Below, piece after piece: positions 53,448-63,800 of a DNA stretch of 64,000 nt. The stretch comes from Deltaproteobacteria bacterium (lineage in GTDB: Bacteria > Myxococcota_A > UBA796 > GCA-2862545): positions 1 through 64,000 of the forward strand of contig SBGP01000009.1 in NCBI GenBank assembly GCA_006226595.1. The letters are read 5' to 3'. The notes beneath the pieces were generated by a model that saw only the letters and a list, made by a program, of their open reading frames with translations, ran no database searches and was not told where the DNA came from. The position numbers were made by a program, and so were the translations under genes. The number at the start of each line of letters is the position of its first letter. The stretch's first letter is position 1.

Positions 53448-55030
53448 GCCTGGGTGCGCACGCGCATCGTCGTCGCCTTGGTTCCGTGGGTGCCGGAGCC
53501 GAGGTGCTGGGCGTGGAAGGACTGGTCGAAGCGCTTGGTGCCGTACATCTCGAACACCCACGCCCGATCGACGAAGTCGAACGAGTTCACGCCCATCGAC
53601 GCCGCGTAGTCCGCGGTCACCGCGTAGTTCTCGAGGCTGATCACGTCGGCCCCATCCTTGGCGACCACACCCGCCCAGTGGAAGTTCCACCGGTTCTTGC
53701 CCGGGACCTCGGCCGCACCCGGCATGTCGTACTCGGTGGACATGGTGAAGCCCTCGCCCACGTCCGGTGCGGCGTACGCGTTGATGCCGAGCTGCTTGTC
53801 GACGGCCTGCTGGTCCTCGGTCGAGAGACCCGCGTACTGCTGGCGGGCGTGGAGCGCGTTCTTCGGCCACACCGGCTTGCGCTTGCCGTTCTCGTTCTTG
53901 AAGTGCAGGCCCTCGCGCAGGTTCGGGTTGTCGACGTTCTTCCAGAGGTACTCGCTCATGCCGTCCACGTAGACCTGGTTCGCCATCTGGCCGGGCAGCG
54001 AGTCGCCCGCGCCGGTGATGTTGCGGTCCTTCATGCCGGTGCGCGCGACTTCCTTCTGGTTGCGGTTGTAGACGGCTGCGCGGTCGTTGTACTGCGAGCC
54101 CATGACGGCCGCGGAAGAGCGCCCACAGTCCGACCACAGCGCGAACTTGTCGCTCGCGTTGCCCTCGGTGTCCTTGCCGCCGTTGTTCGGCGCCTCGAGT
54201 CCGGCGTGCAGGCCCTGTCCGTGTGGCACGAACTTCGGCATCACCTTGTTGAGGGTGTTCTCGCCGTAGCGAATGGTGTCGTTCTCGGCGACGAGCTCGA
54301 CGTGCGAGCCGTCCTTGCCCGTCGACTTGAGCTTGTTGTTCGCATACGCGAGCAGGTCCGAGGTCAGGTACAGGTCCTGGCTGCCGATGCGGATGGACTT
54401 GCCGGTGTCCGAGACGCGCGCGTCACCGCCACGCACCATCTCTTCCTGGTAGTGCTGGACCGCCGAGCTGTCGGAGGGGCCGCTCGCCTGCGGGAGCAGA
54501 TCCGCCGCGGACTCGCCGTTCTTCACGCGGTCCGCCACCTCGTCCGCGGCCTTCTCGTTGCCATCGCCCTTCTTGCCCACGCCCGTGGCCGCGCCGGAGC
54601 GCTGCTGCACGAGGTGCGCGGCTTCGTGCGCGACAAGCTCGAGGGACGGGTTCGCATCGCGGAACACGATGGCGTCACCCGACGCATACGCCGCCGCGCC
54701 CATCGCCTCGCTGGACTTGCCGGCCTCGCCACCGACGTGCGCCTTCACGTCGCCGAGGCTCTGGCCGAACATCTTCTCGATCTGGGAGAGGTACGGCAGC
54801 TTGCCGGCGCTACCCGAGGTCGCCTGCGCGGCGAGCTCCTGGGTCGCGCGAGGATCGCGCAGGGTGTCCTGACCATCCGAGAACTTCTGGACGGGGTCGA
54901 GGGCGCCGGAAAGGCGGTCCTGCATCTCGCTGTTCGACGGGCCGGAGGCCTCGGACGAAGCGGACTCGGTGCTGGCGGACGGCGCCTTCTTGGCGGCATC
55001 GGCGTCGGGACGGAACTGCTTGCGGGACAT
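53444..55030 (-). CDS. DUF4157 (eCIS core) protein with papain-like C-terminal domain
   Basis: A 528-residue protein without signal peptide. N-terminus: disordered Ser/Ala-rich (1-50), then a DUF4157 domain (about 75-150) with GQSLGDVKAHVG, AAAYASGDAIVFRD and the HEAAHLVQQ zinc motif at 135-143. DUF4157 proteins are effectors or toxins, often loaded in extracellular contractile injection systems. The C-terminal part has Cys302 (WSDCGRSSAAVM), His451 (NFHWAGVVAKDG) and Asn468 (ISLENYA), a plausible papain/transglutaminase-type triad. No contractile-tail genes are nearby. First gene of an operon with a small lipoprotein and a VOC protein. Confidence 0.85.
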   Translation of the reverse strand: MSRKQFRPDADAAKKAPSASTESASSEASGPSNSEMQDRLSGALDPVQKFSDGQDTLRDPRATQELAAQATSGSAGKLPYLSQIEKMFGQSLGDVKAHVGGEAGKSSEAMGAAAYASGDAIVFRDANPSLELVAHEAAHLVQQRSGAATGVGKKGDGNEKAADEVADRVKNGESAADLLPQASGPSDSSAVQHYQEEMVRGGDARVSDTGKSIRIGSQDLYLTSDLLAYANNKLKSTGKDGSHVELVAENDTIRYGENTLNKVMPKFVPHGQGLHAGLEAPNNGGKDTEGNASDKFALWSDCGRSSAAVMGSQYNDRAAVYNRNQKEVARTGMKDRNITGAGDSLPGQMANQVYVDGMSEYLWKNVDNPNLREGLHFKNENGKRKPVWPKNALHARQQYAGLSTEDQQAVDKQLGINAYAAPDVGEGFTMSTEYDMPGAAEVPGKNRWNFHWAGVVAKDGADVISLENYAVTADYAASMGVNSFDFVDRAWVFEMYGTKRFDQSFHAQHLGSGTHGTKATTMRVRTQA

Positions 55031-55132
55031 GAGGATCTCCCGGATGTGAGTGGGCCGGCGGGAGAGGAGGCCCGCCGACCACTGGAAGTATGGCTTCTCT
55101 GCGGGCTCTTCGCAAGTCCGAGCCCCGCGCCG

Positions 55133-55792
55133 CTAGCGGGGAAGGCACATGTCGAGGCGGTCCGCGAACGCCCCGACGCCCTCGATGCCGAGCACCTCGG
55201 GGGTCTCGAGGTAGCGCAGCAGCGTCTGCCGCTGACTCAACAGGCCGAGCTCGATGGCGACGAACACCGCGCAGTCGACCTGCATGAGCTCTCCCCCTTC
55301 CACGGCCCGGCTCGCGTCGCGGTCGTAGGTGGTGACCATCGCGTCGCGCACCCCCGCTTCCCAGACGGGTGAGCCGGGCTCGGGCAAGGCGCGGACGAGG
55401 TCGATGACGTACAGCTGCTCGGCCGCCGTCGGCCCGTGAGGTGGGCGAAGACCACACCTGCGGAGGGCGCGGGCGGCGGGTCGTCGCGGCGGTTCGGCGA
55501 TGCCGAGGGCCATACCCAGCCACTGTCCGTGCTCGAAGCCGTACGTCCGCTGGAGCCCCGGGTAGGGAGAGCCCTCGACCAGGGCCACGTCCAGGGACTG
55601 CCACACGTCGCAGTCGACCCGGCCGAGCTCGTGCCGCTCGAGCGCGCCGCTGCGGTTCTTGTCGTAGGCGACGGCGAGCCGAAACGCGACCTGTTCGTCC
55701 CACTCTGCGCTGCCCGGGCGATCGATGTCGAGCAGCTCGAGCGCCAGACGGCTGGGCTCGGCGAACGCCAGACCAACGAGCAGCGCGATCAT
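55133..55792 (-). CDS. Secreted EF-hand protein
   Basis: A 219-residue protein: signal MIALLVGLAFA, then two EF-hand-like loops, DKNRSGALERHE (about 41-52) and DRDASRAVEGGE (about 163-174), with the middle helix-rich part between. The second loop lacks a clear Gly at position 6. So calcium-binding, periplasmic or secreted. Start ATG 55792; the frame extends upstream, but the signal peptide then disappears. Convergent with nothing; it lies between the DUF4157 operon start and the divergent moaD. Confidence 0.7.
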   Translation of the reverse strand: MIALLVGLAFAEPSRLALELLDIDRPGSAEWDEQVAFRLAVAYDKNRSGALERHELGRVDCDVWQSLDVALVEGSPYPGLQRTYGFEHGQWLGMALGIAEPPRRPAARALRRCGLRPPHGPTAAEQLYVIDLVRALPEPGSPVWEAGVRDAMVTTYDRDASRAVEGGELMQVDCAVFVAIELGLLSQRQTLLRYLETPEVLGIEGVGAFADRLDMCLPR

Positions 55793-55934
55793 CGTCGGTG
55801 CCCCCCTGGCCGGGCGCGGTTCACGGGTGCGGCGTGCGCGATGGACCCTCCTCGACCTCACGATACGAGCAGGCGGCGGTCGATGGCCACCCGCCACGCG
55901 AGCGAGGCGCCGAACGCACGGTTAGCTAGGCGCC

Positions 55935-56171
55935 ATGCCTATCGTCACCGTCCGCTACTTCGCCGCCCTGCGCGAGGCCAAGGCCACCGAGTCCGAGCAG
56001 GTCGAGGTCGCCGAGGGCACCACCTGCGCCGCGCTCTACGCCCAGCTCTTCCCCGGCAAGCTCGGGGCCCTGCCCGTCGGCTTCGCCCGCAACCAGGCGT
56101 ACACCCGAGGCACCGAAATCGTGCACGACGGCGACGAGGTCGCGTTCCTTCCCCCGCTGGGAGGCGGCTGA
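55935..56171 (+). CDS. moaD: Molybdopterin synthase small subunit
   Basis: A 78-residue ubiquitin-like sulphur carrier: beta-grasp start PIVTVRYFAALREA, and the C-terminal LPPLGGG with the Gly-Gly that is thiocarboxylated by MoeB. It gives sulphur to precursor Z with MoaE. TGATG overlap with moaE. Confidence 0.94.
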   Translation: MPIVTVRYFAALREAKATESEQVEVAEGTTCAALYAQLFPGKLGALPVGFARNQAYTRGTEIVHDGDEVAFLPPLGGG

Positions 56172-56581
56172 TGTTCGCGCTCACCCACGATCCCATCGAC
56201 ATCGCCGCGGTCCGTGCCGCGGTCGTCCACGGAAGCTGCGGCGCCCTGCTCGTCTTCGAGGGTCTGGCCCGCGACAACTTCGAGGGACGCGAGGTCACCG
56301 AGCTCGCGTACGAGGCCTACCCCGAGATGGCGATTCCCGAGCTCGAAGCCATCGGCGCGACCATCGCCGAGCGCTGGGGCGGACGCACCGCCATCGTCCA
56401 TCGCCTGGGCCACGTGCCGGTCACCGAACCCACCGTCGTCATCGCGGTCGCGACACCACACCGGGCAGCGTGCTACGAGGCGAGCCGCTACGCGCTCGAG
56501 ACCCTCAAGGAACGCGTACCGATCTGGAAGAAGGAGATCTACGCCGATGGCTCTGCGTGGAAGGCCAACGCCCCAGCCTGA
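56171..56581 (+). CDS. moaE: Molybdopterin synthase large subunit
   Basis: A 136-residue protein with the family's GALLVFEGLARDNFEGREVTEL start, EAYPEMA, RLGHVPVTEP, HRAACYEASRYALETLKERVPIWKKE (conserved Lys in the active site) and W near the end. It converts precursor Z into molybdopterin together with MoaD. Other moa genes are not in this window. It overlaps trmB by 35 bp. Confidence 0.96.
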   Translation: MFALTHDPIDIAAVRAAVVHGSCGALLVFEGLARDNFEGREVTELAYEAYPEMAIPELEAIGATIAERWGGRTAIVHRLGHVPVTEPTVVIAVATPHRAACYEASRYALETLKERVPIWKKEIYADGSAWKANAPA

Positions 56582-57305
56582 ACACGGTGAGGACCGCCCG
56601 CGGTTCAAGGACCGCGCCGCCGAGGAGTACGCGAACCCCGAAGCGAACCCCTTCGTGCGCTCCCACCGCGAGTTCGGCCATCCCCTGCTCCCCGCCTCCG
56701 AGGCCTGGAAGTGGCACGGCCGCTGGCCCGAGCTCTTCGAGCGCGAGGCCCCGCTGTGGCTCGAGATCGGCTGCGGCAACGGCTTCTTCCTGCGGGACGT
56801 CGCCATGGCCCATCCCGAGGCGAACCTCGTCGGCATCGAGATCCGCTACAAGCGCACCGTGATCTGCGCGAAGAAGCTCACCAAGGCGGGCGTGAACAAC
56901 GCGGTGATCTGCCGCTACCACGCGGCCTTCCTCGACGACCTGTTCGAGGAGGGCTCGCTCGAGCGCATCTTCGTGAACCACCCGGACCCGTGGCCGAAGG
57001 AGCGTCACGAGAAGAACCGCCTGATCAGCCGGTGGTTCCTCGAGGACGTGGTGCGCCTGCTCAAGCCAGGCGGCGTGTTCCAGCTGAAGAGCGACTTCCC
57101 GCCGAACGTCGAGCGGGTCGAGGCCCTGCTCACCTCGGACGGTGAGGACAACCCGGCCCCGCGCCTGCCGCTGCGCATCACCGGCATGAGCGAGGACATC
57201 GCCCGCGATGGCGCGCCGTGGCCGGACGACGTGCTCACCAACTACCAGCAGAAGATGGCGGTTCGCGGCAAGCGCGTGCTCGGCATCGAGCTCATCCGCG
57301 AGTAG
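56547..57305 (+). CDS. trmB: tRNA (guanine-N7-)-methyltransferase
   Basis: A 252-residue SAM enzyme for m7G46 of tRNA. SAM motif EIGCGNGFFLRDVA; then GIEIRYKR, and the family's NHPDPWPKERHEKNRLI with the catalytic Asp and RH; an additional basic N-terminal extension of about 60 residues (MALRGRPTPQPEHGEDRPRF). ATG at 56547 lies inside moaE and is preceded by AAGGAG. Confidence 0.95.
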   Translation: MALRGRPTPQPEHGEDRPRFKDRAAEEYANPEANPFVRSHREFGHPLLPASEAWKWHGRWPELFEREAPLWLEIGCGNGFFLRDVAMAHPEANLVGIEIRYKRTVICAKKLTKAGVNNAVICRYHAAFLDDLFEEGSLERIFVNHPDPWPKERHEKNRLISRWFLEDVVRLLKPGGVFQLKSDFPPNVERVEALLTSDGEDNPAPRLPLRITGMSEDIARDGAPWPDDVLTNYQQKMAVRGKRVLGIELIRE

Positions 57306-57521
57306 TCAGCGGGCGGGGTTCAGCGCCCCGCTCCACGCCAGCGTCGTGCGCCCCGAGCCCAGTGCCTCCATGCCCAGCTCGGGCGCGTCGACGTCGCCAT
57401 CGAGCCGCAGACGCCACGACTCGATCTCGAGCCCGAGTGCACGCCCCGCTGCCTGTGACCCCGGATGTCCATCGACCGCGATACCCTTCTTCGTCAACGG
57501 GGACCTGTCGTTGGGAAGCAT
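57306..57521 (-). CDS. Possible small ORF opposite the addB start
   Basis: A 71-residue frame ending directly after the trmB stop, with host-like third-position GC and a plausible acidic beta segment (LEIESWRLRLDGDVDAPELG). The ATG at 57521 lies within the first codons of the AddB-like gene and has only AGAGGTGG upstream. It could be a small gene or a chance frame; the main alternative is that it is a non-coding gap. Confidence 0.3.
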   Translation of the reverse strand: MLPNDRSPLTKKGIAVDGHPGSQAAGRALGLEIESWRLRLDGDVDAPELGMEALGSGRTTLAWSGALNPAR

Positions 57522-60500
57522 CCACCTCTTGCTGGGAAAGTCGCGTCGGCGCCGGCGTCGTGCGCTACCCGCTGAAGCTCTGTCCGGCGTGGACAACTTC
57601 GGGCGGCCAACCTTCCTGTACATCACCGACACGCAGCGCAAGGCCGCGGTCGTCGAGCGTGAGTTCCTCGAGCACCGGCGCGACACGCCCGTGTTCTCGC
57701 CGAACGTGCGCGTGCTCTCCGACGTGCTCACCGACCTGTGGGAGCGCCACGGGACCGGGCGGGCGATCCTCTCGCGCCGCGCATGCGCACTCGCCGCCGA
57801 GAAGCTGCTCACCGAGCGGGGCGACGACTTTCCGTGGCTCGCGACCCTCGGGCGTCCCTCCTCGGTGGGCACCGCCCTCGCCGACCTGCTGCGCACCGCC
57901 GCCGAGGCGCGCCAGCCACGACTCGGCGGCTTTCCGCGCGCGGCCGAGCTCAACCGGGCCCTGTTCCAGCTGAGCCGAAAGCTCGACCGCACGCCGGGAC
58001 ACATTCGCGAGTCCGAGGCGCTCGAGGCCCTGCTCGCCAAGCTCGAGAGTCCACCGCCCGCCCTGGTCGAGTGGCTGCGCACCACGCACAGCGTCGTGCT
58101 CGACGACATCCTCATGCCCTCGCCGCTGCGCCGTGCCCTGATCGTCGCCCTGTGCCGAGCGTGGCAGTCCGTGGGCACCCACGTGGTCGTGTCCTTCGAG
58201 ACCGGTCGGGACCTCGGCGGGCGCGAGGCCGGCCTGTTCTTCGGCTACGACGACGTCGACGATGTCGCCTACCCCCTCAAGCCCTTTGCCGCGACGCGCG
58301 CCCTTCGGCGCGAGCTGTTCGACCGACTCGTGGCCGAAGGCGACGGCGAGATCCTCGTCGGCCTCGACGAGGGCGTGCTTCGCCTGGATCCCGGCGACGT
58401 GCCGGAGACCACCGAGCCGCTGGACCTCACCGACTGGATGTACGCCTCCCAACCGTGCCCGGTGAGCACCGAGGAACAGGCGCGCGCCACCCTGCTCGGG
58501 GACACCGTGCGCCTGGTGCGCTGCGCGGACGCGGAGGCCGAGCTGCGGTTCATCGCGCGCGGCGTGAAGCAGGCGCTGCTCGACGGCGCAAAGCCCGCCG
58601 AGTGCGTGGTCGCCCTGCCCGACCTCGCGACCTACGGCCCCGCGCTCAAGGCCGTGTTCGACGATCACGGCATTCCCTACGCGCTGTCCGCGGGCGCTCG
58701 CCTCGCGCACTCGCCCGTCGCCAACGCCCTGCGCCGCATCGCGACCGTGGCCGCCAACGAGTGGCGGGTCGAAGAGCTGCTTCCCCTGCTCCGGTCCGAG
58801 TTCGTGCTCGCCCCCGAGGGTCTGGACCCCTCCCAGCTCATGGCCTGGTGCCGTGCCGCCGGCGTCTCCGGCGGCGAGCCCGAGCACTGGAAGGGCCCGC
58901 TCCACGCGTGGATTGTTCGGGACGGCTGGCGAGAGGCCAACGATGCGAAGCGCGAGTTCGCCGACTTCCGAGACCGCCTGCGCACCGCCATCGACACGAT
59001 GACCGCACGCGTCGATGCGGCCGTCGATGCCGTTTCCGAGGCGATCGAACCGCTTCGCGTACTCGCCAGTCCCGCCACGGCCGAGGACTGGGCCGACCAC
59101 CTCATCGGCGTCGCCGAGCGCATTGGCCTCACGGTTCGCCTCGGGAACTGCCCCGCGGCCCCCGAGGTCGCCGCCGACAACCTGTTCGCCTGGGGCGCGT
59201 CCCTGCGCACCATCGAGACCCTCGTGCGCGACCTGCAGGTCGTCGACAGCGGCGTGTGGCCCGCCGCGGCGCTCGCCGCGAACCTCGACCGCGCCCTGCA
59301 CGAGGCGACCTACAGCCAGGGGCGGCCGTCGCTCGCCCAGGTCCAGGTCGTCGGTGTGCTCGAGCTGCGCGGCCTGACCCCGGTCCACACCTGGCTCGGT
59401 GGCCTCGCGCGCGGCAGCTTCCCCGCCGGCGTCCATCGGCCGTTCCTGGTGCCGGGACGCATCCAGCGCGGTCTCGAGCCCGTCGATCGCCTCGCCGAGT
59501 CGCGGTACCTGTTCTGTTCGCTCGTGCGCAATGCACTCGACGACGCGGACATGAAGTCGCTGACCCTGTCATGGCCGTCCACCGTCGGCGGTCGCCCGGT
59601 CCCCCCGGCCCCCGTGCTTGCCGACCTGCTCTCGGTGCCGACCGCGACGTCCGGCAAGCTGCTCGGCGACTGGCTGGTCGACAGTCCACCGCCGCCGCGG
59701 GTGCCGCTCGCGACCTCGGACCTCCTGCGTGGCGCCGCGTCCGATGCCGCGTGGCGGGAGCTCGCCTCGACCGAGCTCGCCGCCCAGCTCGCACAGCAGG
59801 CCGACGACTTCGCGCAGCGCACCGAGGACCAGTTCGGGCGCTTCGATGGTGTGCTGAACACGCCGCCCACGCGCCCGGAGCGGCTCACCGTGAGCCACCT
59901 CGACACCTACGTGAAGTGCCCGATGCGCTACTGGCTCGGCGCGGACCTCTCCCTGCGCGAGCAGGAGGTGTGGGACCCCGAGCTCGGCCCCCAGCGCCGC
60001 GGCATGGCCCTGCACAAGATCCTCCAGCGCTTCGTCGAGGAGTTCCGCGAGCGCTACGGCGACGACGCCACCCTCTCGAACCGCGAAGAAGAGTCGCTTC
60101 GGCCCCTGCTGAAGGAAGTCGCCGACGAGGTCATCGCTACAGAGAGCAAACGAGGCGGGTTCGACGAGGCCCTGTTCGCACACGACGTGCGCGTATGGAC
60201 GAGCGGACTCGATGGCGAGGGCCCCAAGGGTGTGCTGCCGGCGTGGCTCGACTCGGAGATCAAGGACTTCGCGAACGGCCGACCGCGCTCGATCGAGAAG
60301 CAGTACCTCATCGAGCTCGGCGCCACGGAGGTCGAGGCCCGAATCGACCGGGTGGACACCTTGAGCACCCGAGCCGGCACCGTGCTGCTCGTCATCGACT
60401 ACAAGACCGGCGGCTGGCCCACCCGCGGCCTGCTCCACCGGGGGCTCGCCATGCAGCCGGTCCTGTACGCCGAAGCCATCAGGCAGGCCCACCCCGGCGT

Positions 60501-60846
60501 GCGCGTCGCGACAGCGTGGAGCCTGGTGGGACGGCCCAACGGCATTCGCCGCGTCGGCTTCGTCGGTCCCAAGACCGCGCTCGATGCGATGTCGAGGACT
60601 CGCTACGGCGAGGTGCTCGAAGAGGCCGACCAGGCCGAGCTCGTCGACTTCGCCGGCGAGGCCATCGACCACATGACCCAGGGCCTGTTCCACACCACCC
60701 TCGCCGAGCCGCGCCATGCCGGCTGTCGCACGTGCACCTTCCGGCGTGTGTGCCGCCTGGACGAAGAACGAAGCCTGCGTATCGTCGAGTCCGACGCGCG
60801 CGCGCACCGGCCTCGCACTCCCGCGCCCACCGAGGAGCAGGCATGA
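57511..60846 (+). CDS. addB: AddB-like nuclease subunit with Fe-S cluster
   Basis: About 1111 residues. The C-terminal RecB-type nuclease: VKCPMRYWLGADL (first Cys, about 800), RGMALHKILQRF, EARIDRVD and VIDYKTGG (Asp, Lys catalytic, about 962), and the CRTCTFRRVC triplet (about 1070), which is the 4Fe-4S staple of AddB. The N-terminal helicase-like half is inactive: no good Walker A near the start (HLLLGKSRR). With AddA it forms the double-strand-break resection nuclease. Start TTG 57511 (GGGG eight bases upstream) is uncertain; no in-frame Met is near. ATGA overlap with addA. Confidence 0.8.
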   Translation: MGSIHLLLGKSRRRRRRALPAEALSGVDNFGRPTFLYITDTQRKAAVVEREFLEHRRDTPVFSPNVRVLSDVLTDLWERHGTGRAILSRRACALAAEKLLTERGDDFPWLATLGRPSSVGTALADLLRTAAEARQPRLGGFPRAAELNRALFQLSRKLDRTPGHIRESEALEALLAKLESPPPALVEWLRTTHSVVLDDILMPSPLRRALIVALCRAWQSVGTHVVVSFETGRDLGGREAGLFFGYDDVDDVAYPLKPFAATRALRRELFDRLVAEGDGEILVGLDEGVLRLDPGDVPETTEPLDLTDWMYASQPCPVSTEEQARATLLGDTVRLVRCADAEAELRFIARGVKQALLDGAKPAECVVALPDLATYGPALKAVFDDHGIPYALSAGARLAHSPVANALRRIATVAANEWRVEELLPLLRSEFVLAPEGLDPSQLMAWCRAAGVSGGEPEHWKGPLHAWIVRDGWREANDAKREFADFRDRLRTAIDTMTARVDAAVDAVSEAIEPLRVLASPATAEDWADHLIGVAERIGLTVRLGNCPAAPEVAADNLFAWGASLRTIETLVRDLQVVDSGVWPAAALAANLDRALHEATYSQGRPSLAQVQVVGVLELRGLTPVHTWLGGLARGSFPAGVHRPFLVPGRIQRGLEPVDRLAESRYLFCSLVRNALDDADMKSLTLSWPSTVGGRPVPPAPVLADLLSVPTATSGKLLGDWLVDSPPPPRVPLATSDLLRGAASDAAWRELASTELAAQLAQQADDFAQRTEDQFGRFDGVLNTPPTRPERLTVSHLDTYVKCPMRYWLGADLSLREQEVWDPELGPQRRGMALHKILQRFVEEFRERYGDDATLSNREEESLRPLLKEVADEVIATESKRGGFDEALFAHDVRVWTSGLDGEGPKGVLPAWLDSEIKDFANGRPRSIEKQYLIELGATEVEARIDRVDTLSTRAGTVLLVIDYKTGGWPTRGLLHRGLAMQPVLYAEAIRQAHPGVRVATAWSLVGRPNGIRRVGFVGPKTALDAMSRTRYGEVLEEADQAELVDFAGEAIDHMTQGLFHTTLAEPRHAGCRTCTFRRVCRLDEERSLRIVESDARAHRPRTPAPTEEQA

Positions 60847-63800
60847 GGCTCGACCTCTCTGGTGACCGGCCGCGCCTGGCCCTGTCCGAGCTGCTCACCG
60901 ACGAGCAGGAAGCCGCGACGCGCTTCGATCGCGAGATCGCGGTCACCGCGGGCGCCGGCGCCGGCAAGACCCACACGCTGGCCCTGCGCTACGTGGCGCT
61001 GCTGCTCGAGCTCGCCGTGCGCGCGGTCGAGGACGATGCCCGCAACCCGAGGCCCTCGGTGGACGCGGTGCTCGTGCTCACCTTCACCGAGAAGGCCGCC
61101 GAGGAGATGGCGGATCGTTGCTACCGCCGGCTGCTCGCGCTGGCCGAGGCGGTACGCCATGACGAGGCCGGTCTGGAGCGCTACGGTCCGGGCTTCGGGG
61201 CGGGCCTGTCCGCCGCCGTCGACCACCTGCTCGACACCTTCGACCGGGCGACGATCAACACCTTCCACTCGTTCTGTGGCCAGGTGCTCCGCGAGTTTCC
61301 CTCCGAGACGCGCACCGATCCTGCGTACGAAGCTCTGGATCCGCTCGAGGCCGAGCCCCTGCGCCGGCAGTCCTGCGAGGCGGCGCTCACCCGCCTGGGA
61401 CGCGAAGATCCAGAGGGTCTGTCGCTCCTGCTCGATGCCATGGGCACGCGCAGCCAGACCCTCGATGCGCTCGAAGAGATGGTGTCGCGACGCGGGGCCT
61501 TGCGAGAGCGACTCGAGGCCCACGCCGCTGGCGAGGTCGACATGGACGACCTCATCAGCAAATCGCTGCCGACCTTCGAGCACACCCTCGGCTGGCTCGA
61601 GCGCACGGGCTTCGACATCGTCGATGGGCTCGTGCAGCACATCAACGGCTACAGCACCGCCCCCGCCTACCTCCAGGTGCTGGCCCTTCGCGAGCGCGGA
61701 CGACCCAAGGATCCGGTCGAGGTCTTCGAGTACTACCGCGACCTGATGGAGGCGCTGACCTTCCGCAAGGTCGGCGGCGGCGGCGCCCTCTCCGCCCGCG
61801 ACGTCACCGACTGGCGCTTCATGGGCAAGAGCAAGGAGTGGCCGGGCTGGCAGGCCCGCGACGAGGCGACCTCCGCGCTGCGGCGAGTGATCTCCGGGCG
61901 CCTCATGCACAACCTGCCTCGCTACGCGCGCCAGGCGACCACCCTGCCCTACCGCGCGGACGAGCTCCTGCTCGACGTGCTGCAGATCGCGGCGCGCACA
62001 GCCCTCGACGCCATCCATCGCCTGGAAGATGCCTTCGATGCGCGCCAGGCCGTGGACTTCGAGGAGATGCTGCTCCGCGCGGTCCGCGCCGTCGAGCGTG
62101 AGCCCACGCTGCGCAGCGCACTCCAGGCCCGCTACCGCTACCTCATGGTCGACGAGTTCCAGGACACCGACCCGATGCAGTGGTCGATGGTGCAGGCCAT
62201 CGGTCGTCCCGAGGGCAAGCCCCGAGACCGCATCTTCCTCGTCGGTGATGCGAAGCAGGCGATCTACCGCTTCCGCGGCGGCGACGTCACCGTGTTCTCG
62301 CAGGCGACGGACACCCTCGGCGACCAGGTCGTGCTGCGCAGCAACTTCCGCAGCCGCGACGTGCTCATCGACTGGTTCAACGCGGTGTTCGGGACCATCC
62401 TCGGCGACCCCGAGCGGCCGGGTCTGCAGCCGTGGGAGGCCCCCTACCACGAGCTCGTCGCCGGTCGCGGCGAGGCGGGCGGCTCGGTGGTGCTCTACAC
62501 CCACGAGACCGACGGGCTGCCCGGGACCGCCGCCGAGGCCGAGGCCATCGCCCGGCTCATCGCCGGCGAGGTCTTGCCCGGTCGCGGTCGCTACGAGGGA
62601 GCGAAGCTCATGGACCGGGGCCTGCACCCAAGTCCGCCCGTCGCCATCCTCCTCCGCTCGCGCACCCACCTGCGCCTGTACGAACAGGCCCTCAAGCGTC
62701 ACCGCGTGCCCTTCGTCGTCGCCAAGGGCACGGGCTTCTGGAGCCGTCCCGAGATCCTCGACCTCGTGAACACGGTGCACGCGCTCGCCACCGACGACGC
62801 CGTGTCGCTGGTCGGCGCCCTGCGCTCGCCCCTGTTCGGCGTTCCCGACCAGGAGATCCACGACCTGCTCCACGATGCCACGAGCGCCCGCGAGGCCCTG
62901 GCGAGGTGGCGCGCGGGCGAGGCTGGAGGCCCACAGCTCAAGGCCGCCCGCACCGCGTACAACCGCCTCGTCGCCCTGCGGGACCGGCTGCCGGTGAGTA
63001 CCCTGCTCCGCGAGATCGCGGCGACCACGCATGCCTGGCACGTGTGGGCCCTCGGCGACGACTGGGGTGCTGCCGAGCAGAACGCCCTGCGCCTAGTCGA
63101 GCTCGCGGCACGCTTCGACGGGCGCGGTCCCGAGGGCCTGCAAGAGGTCGCGGACTGGTTCATGGGACAGGTCGAGACCCAGGCTCGCGAGGCCGAGGCG
63201 GCCGTGATCCCGGACCGGGCGCGTGTCGTGCTCATGACCGTGCACGCGTCCAAGGGCCTCGAGTTCCCCGTGGTCATCGTGCCGGACCTCCACCGTCGGG
63301 TGTACTTCGGCGCGGATCGCACACGCATCGGGCGCATTCGCTGCGGAAGCCTCGAGGTGGCGTGCCCCGTGCCCGACCCCGATGCCCGCGTGCGCGACAC
63401 TACGCGCCCCGGACTGCTCGACGCGATCAAGGTCCAGACCGAGGACGAGGAGCTCGCCGAGCACGCGCGGCTGCTGTACGTCGCGGTCACCCGCGCCCGT
63501 GACCACCTCGTGCTCACCGGCCAGCGCATCGAGCCCAAGGGTCTGCCGAGCACGTGGATGGAGCAGCTCATGCGCCACCACGAGCCGAACCTCGTCGCGA
63601 AGGACGGCCTCGAGGTCGAAGCGCTCGACCGCCTGCTCGACCTCGACGTCGAGCCCCTCCAGCCGCCCGACAAGCTGCCCCCACCGCCGGCGAACGCCGA
63701 GCAGACCCTCGCTCCGATCGAGCCCGTCCCCGAGGTCGAGATCAGCCCGTCGAGCCTCGATCTGTACGTCATGGAGCCGGTCAGCTGGTACCGCACCCAC

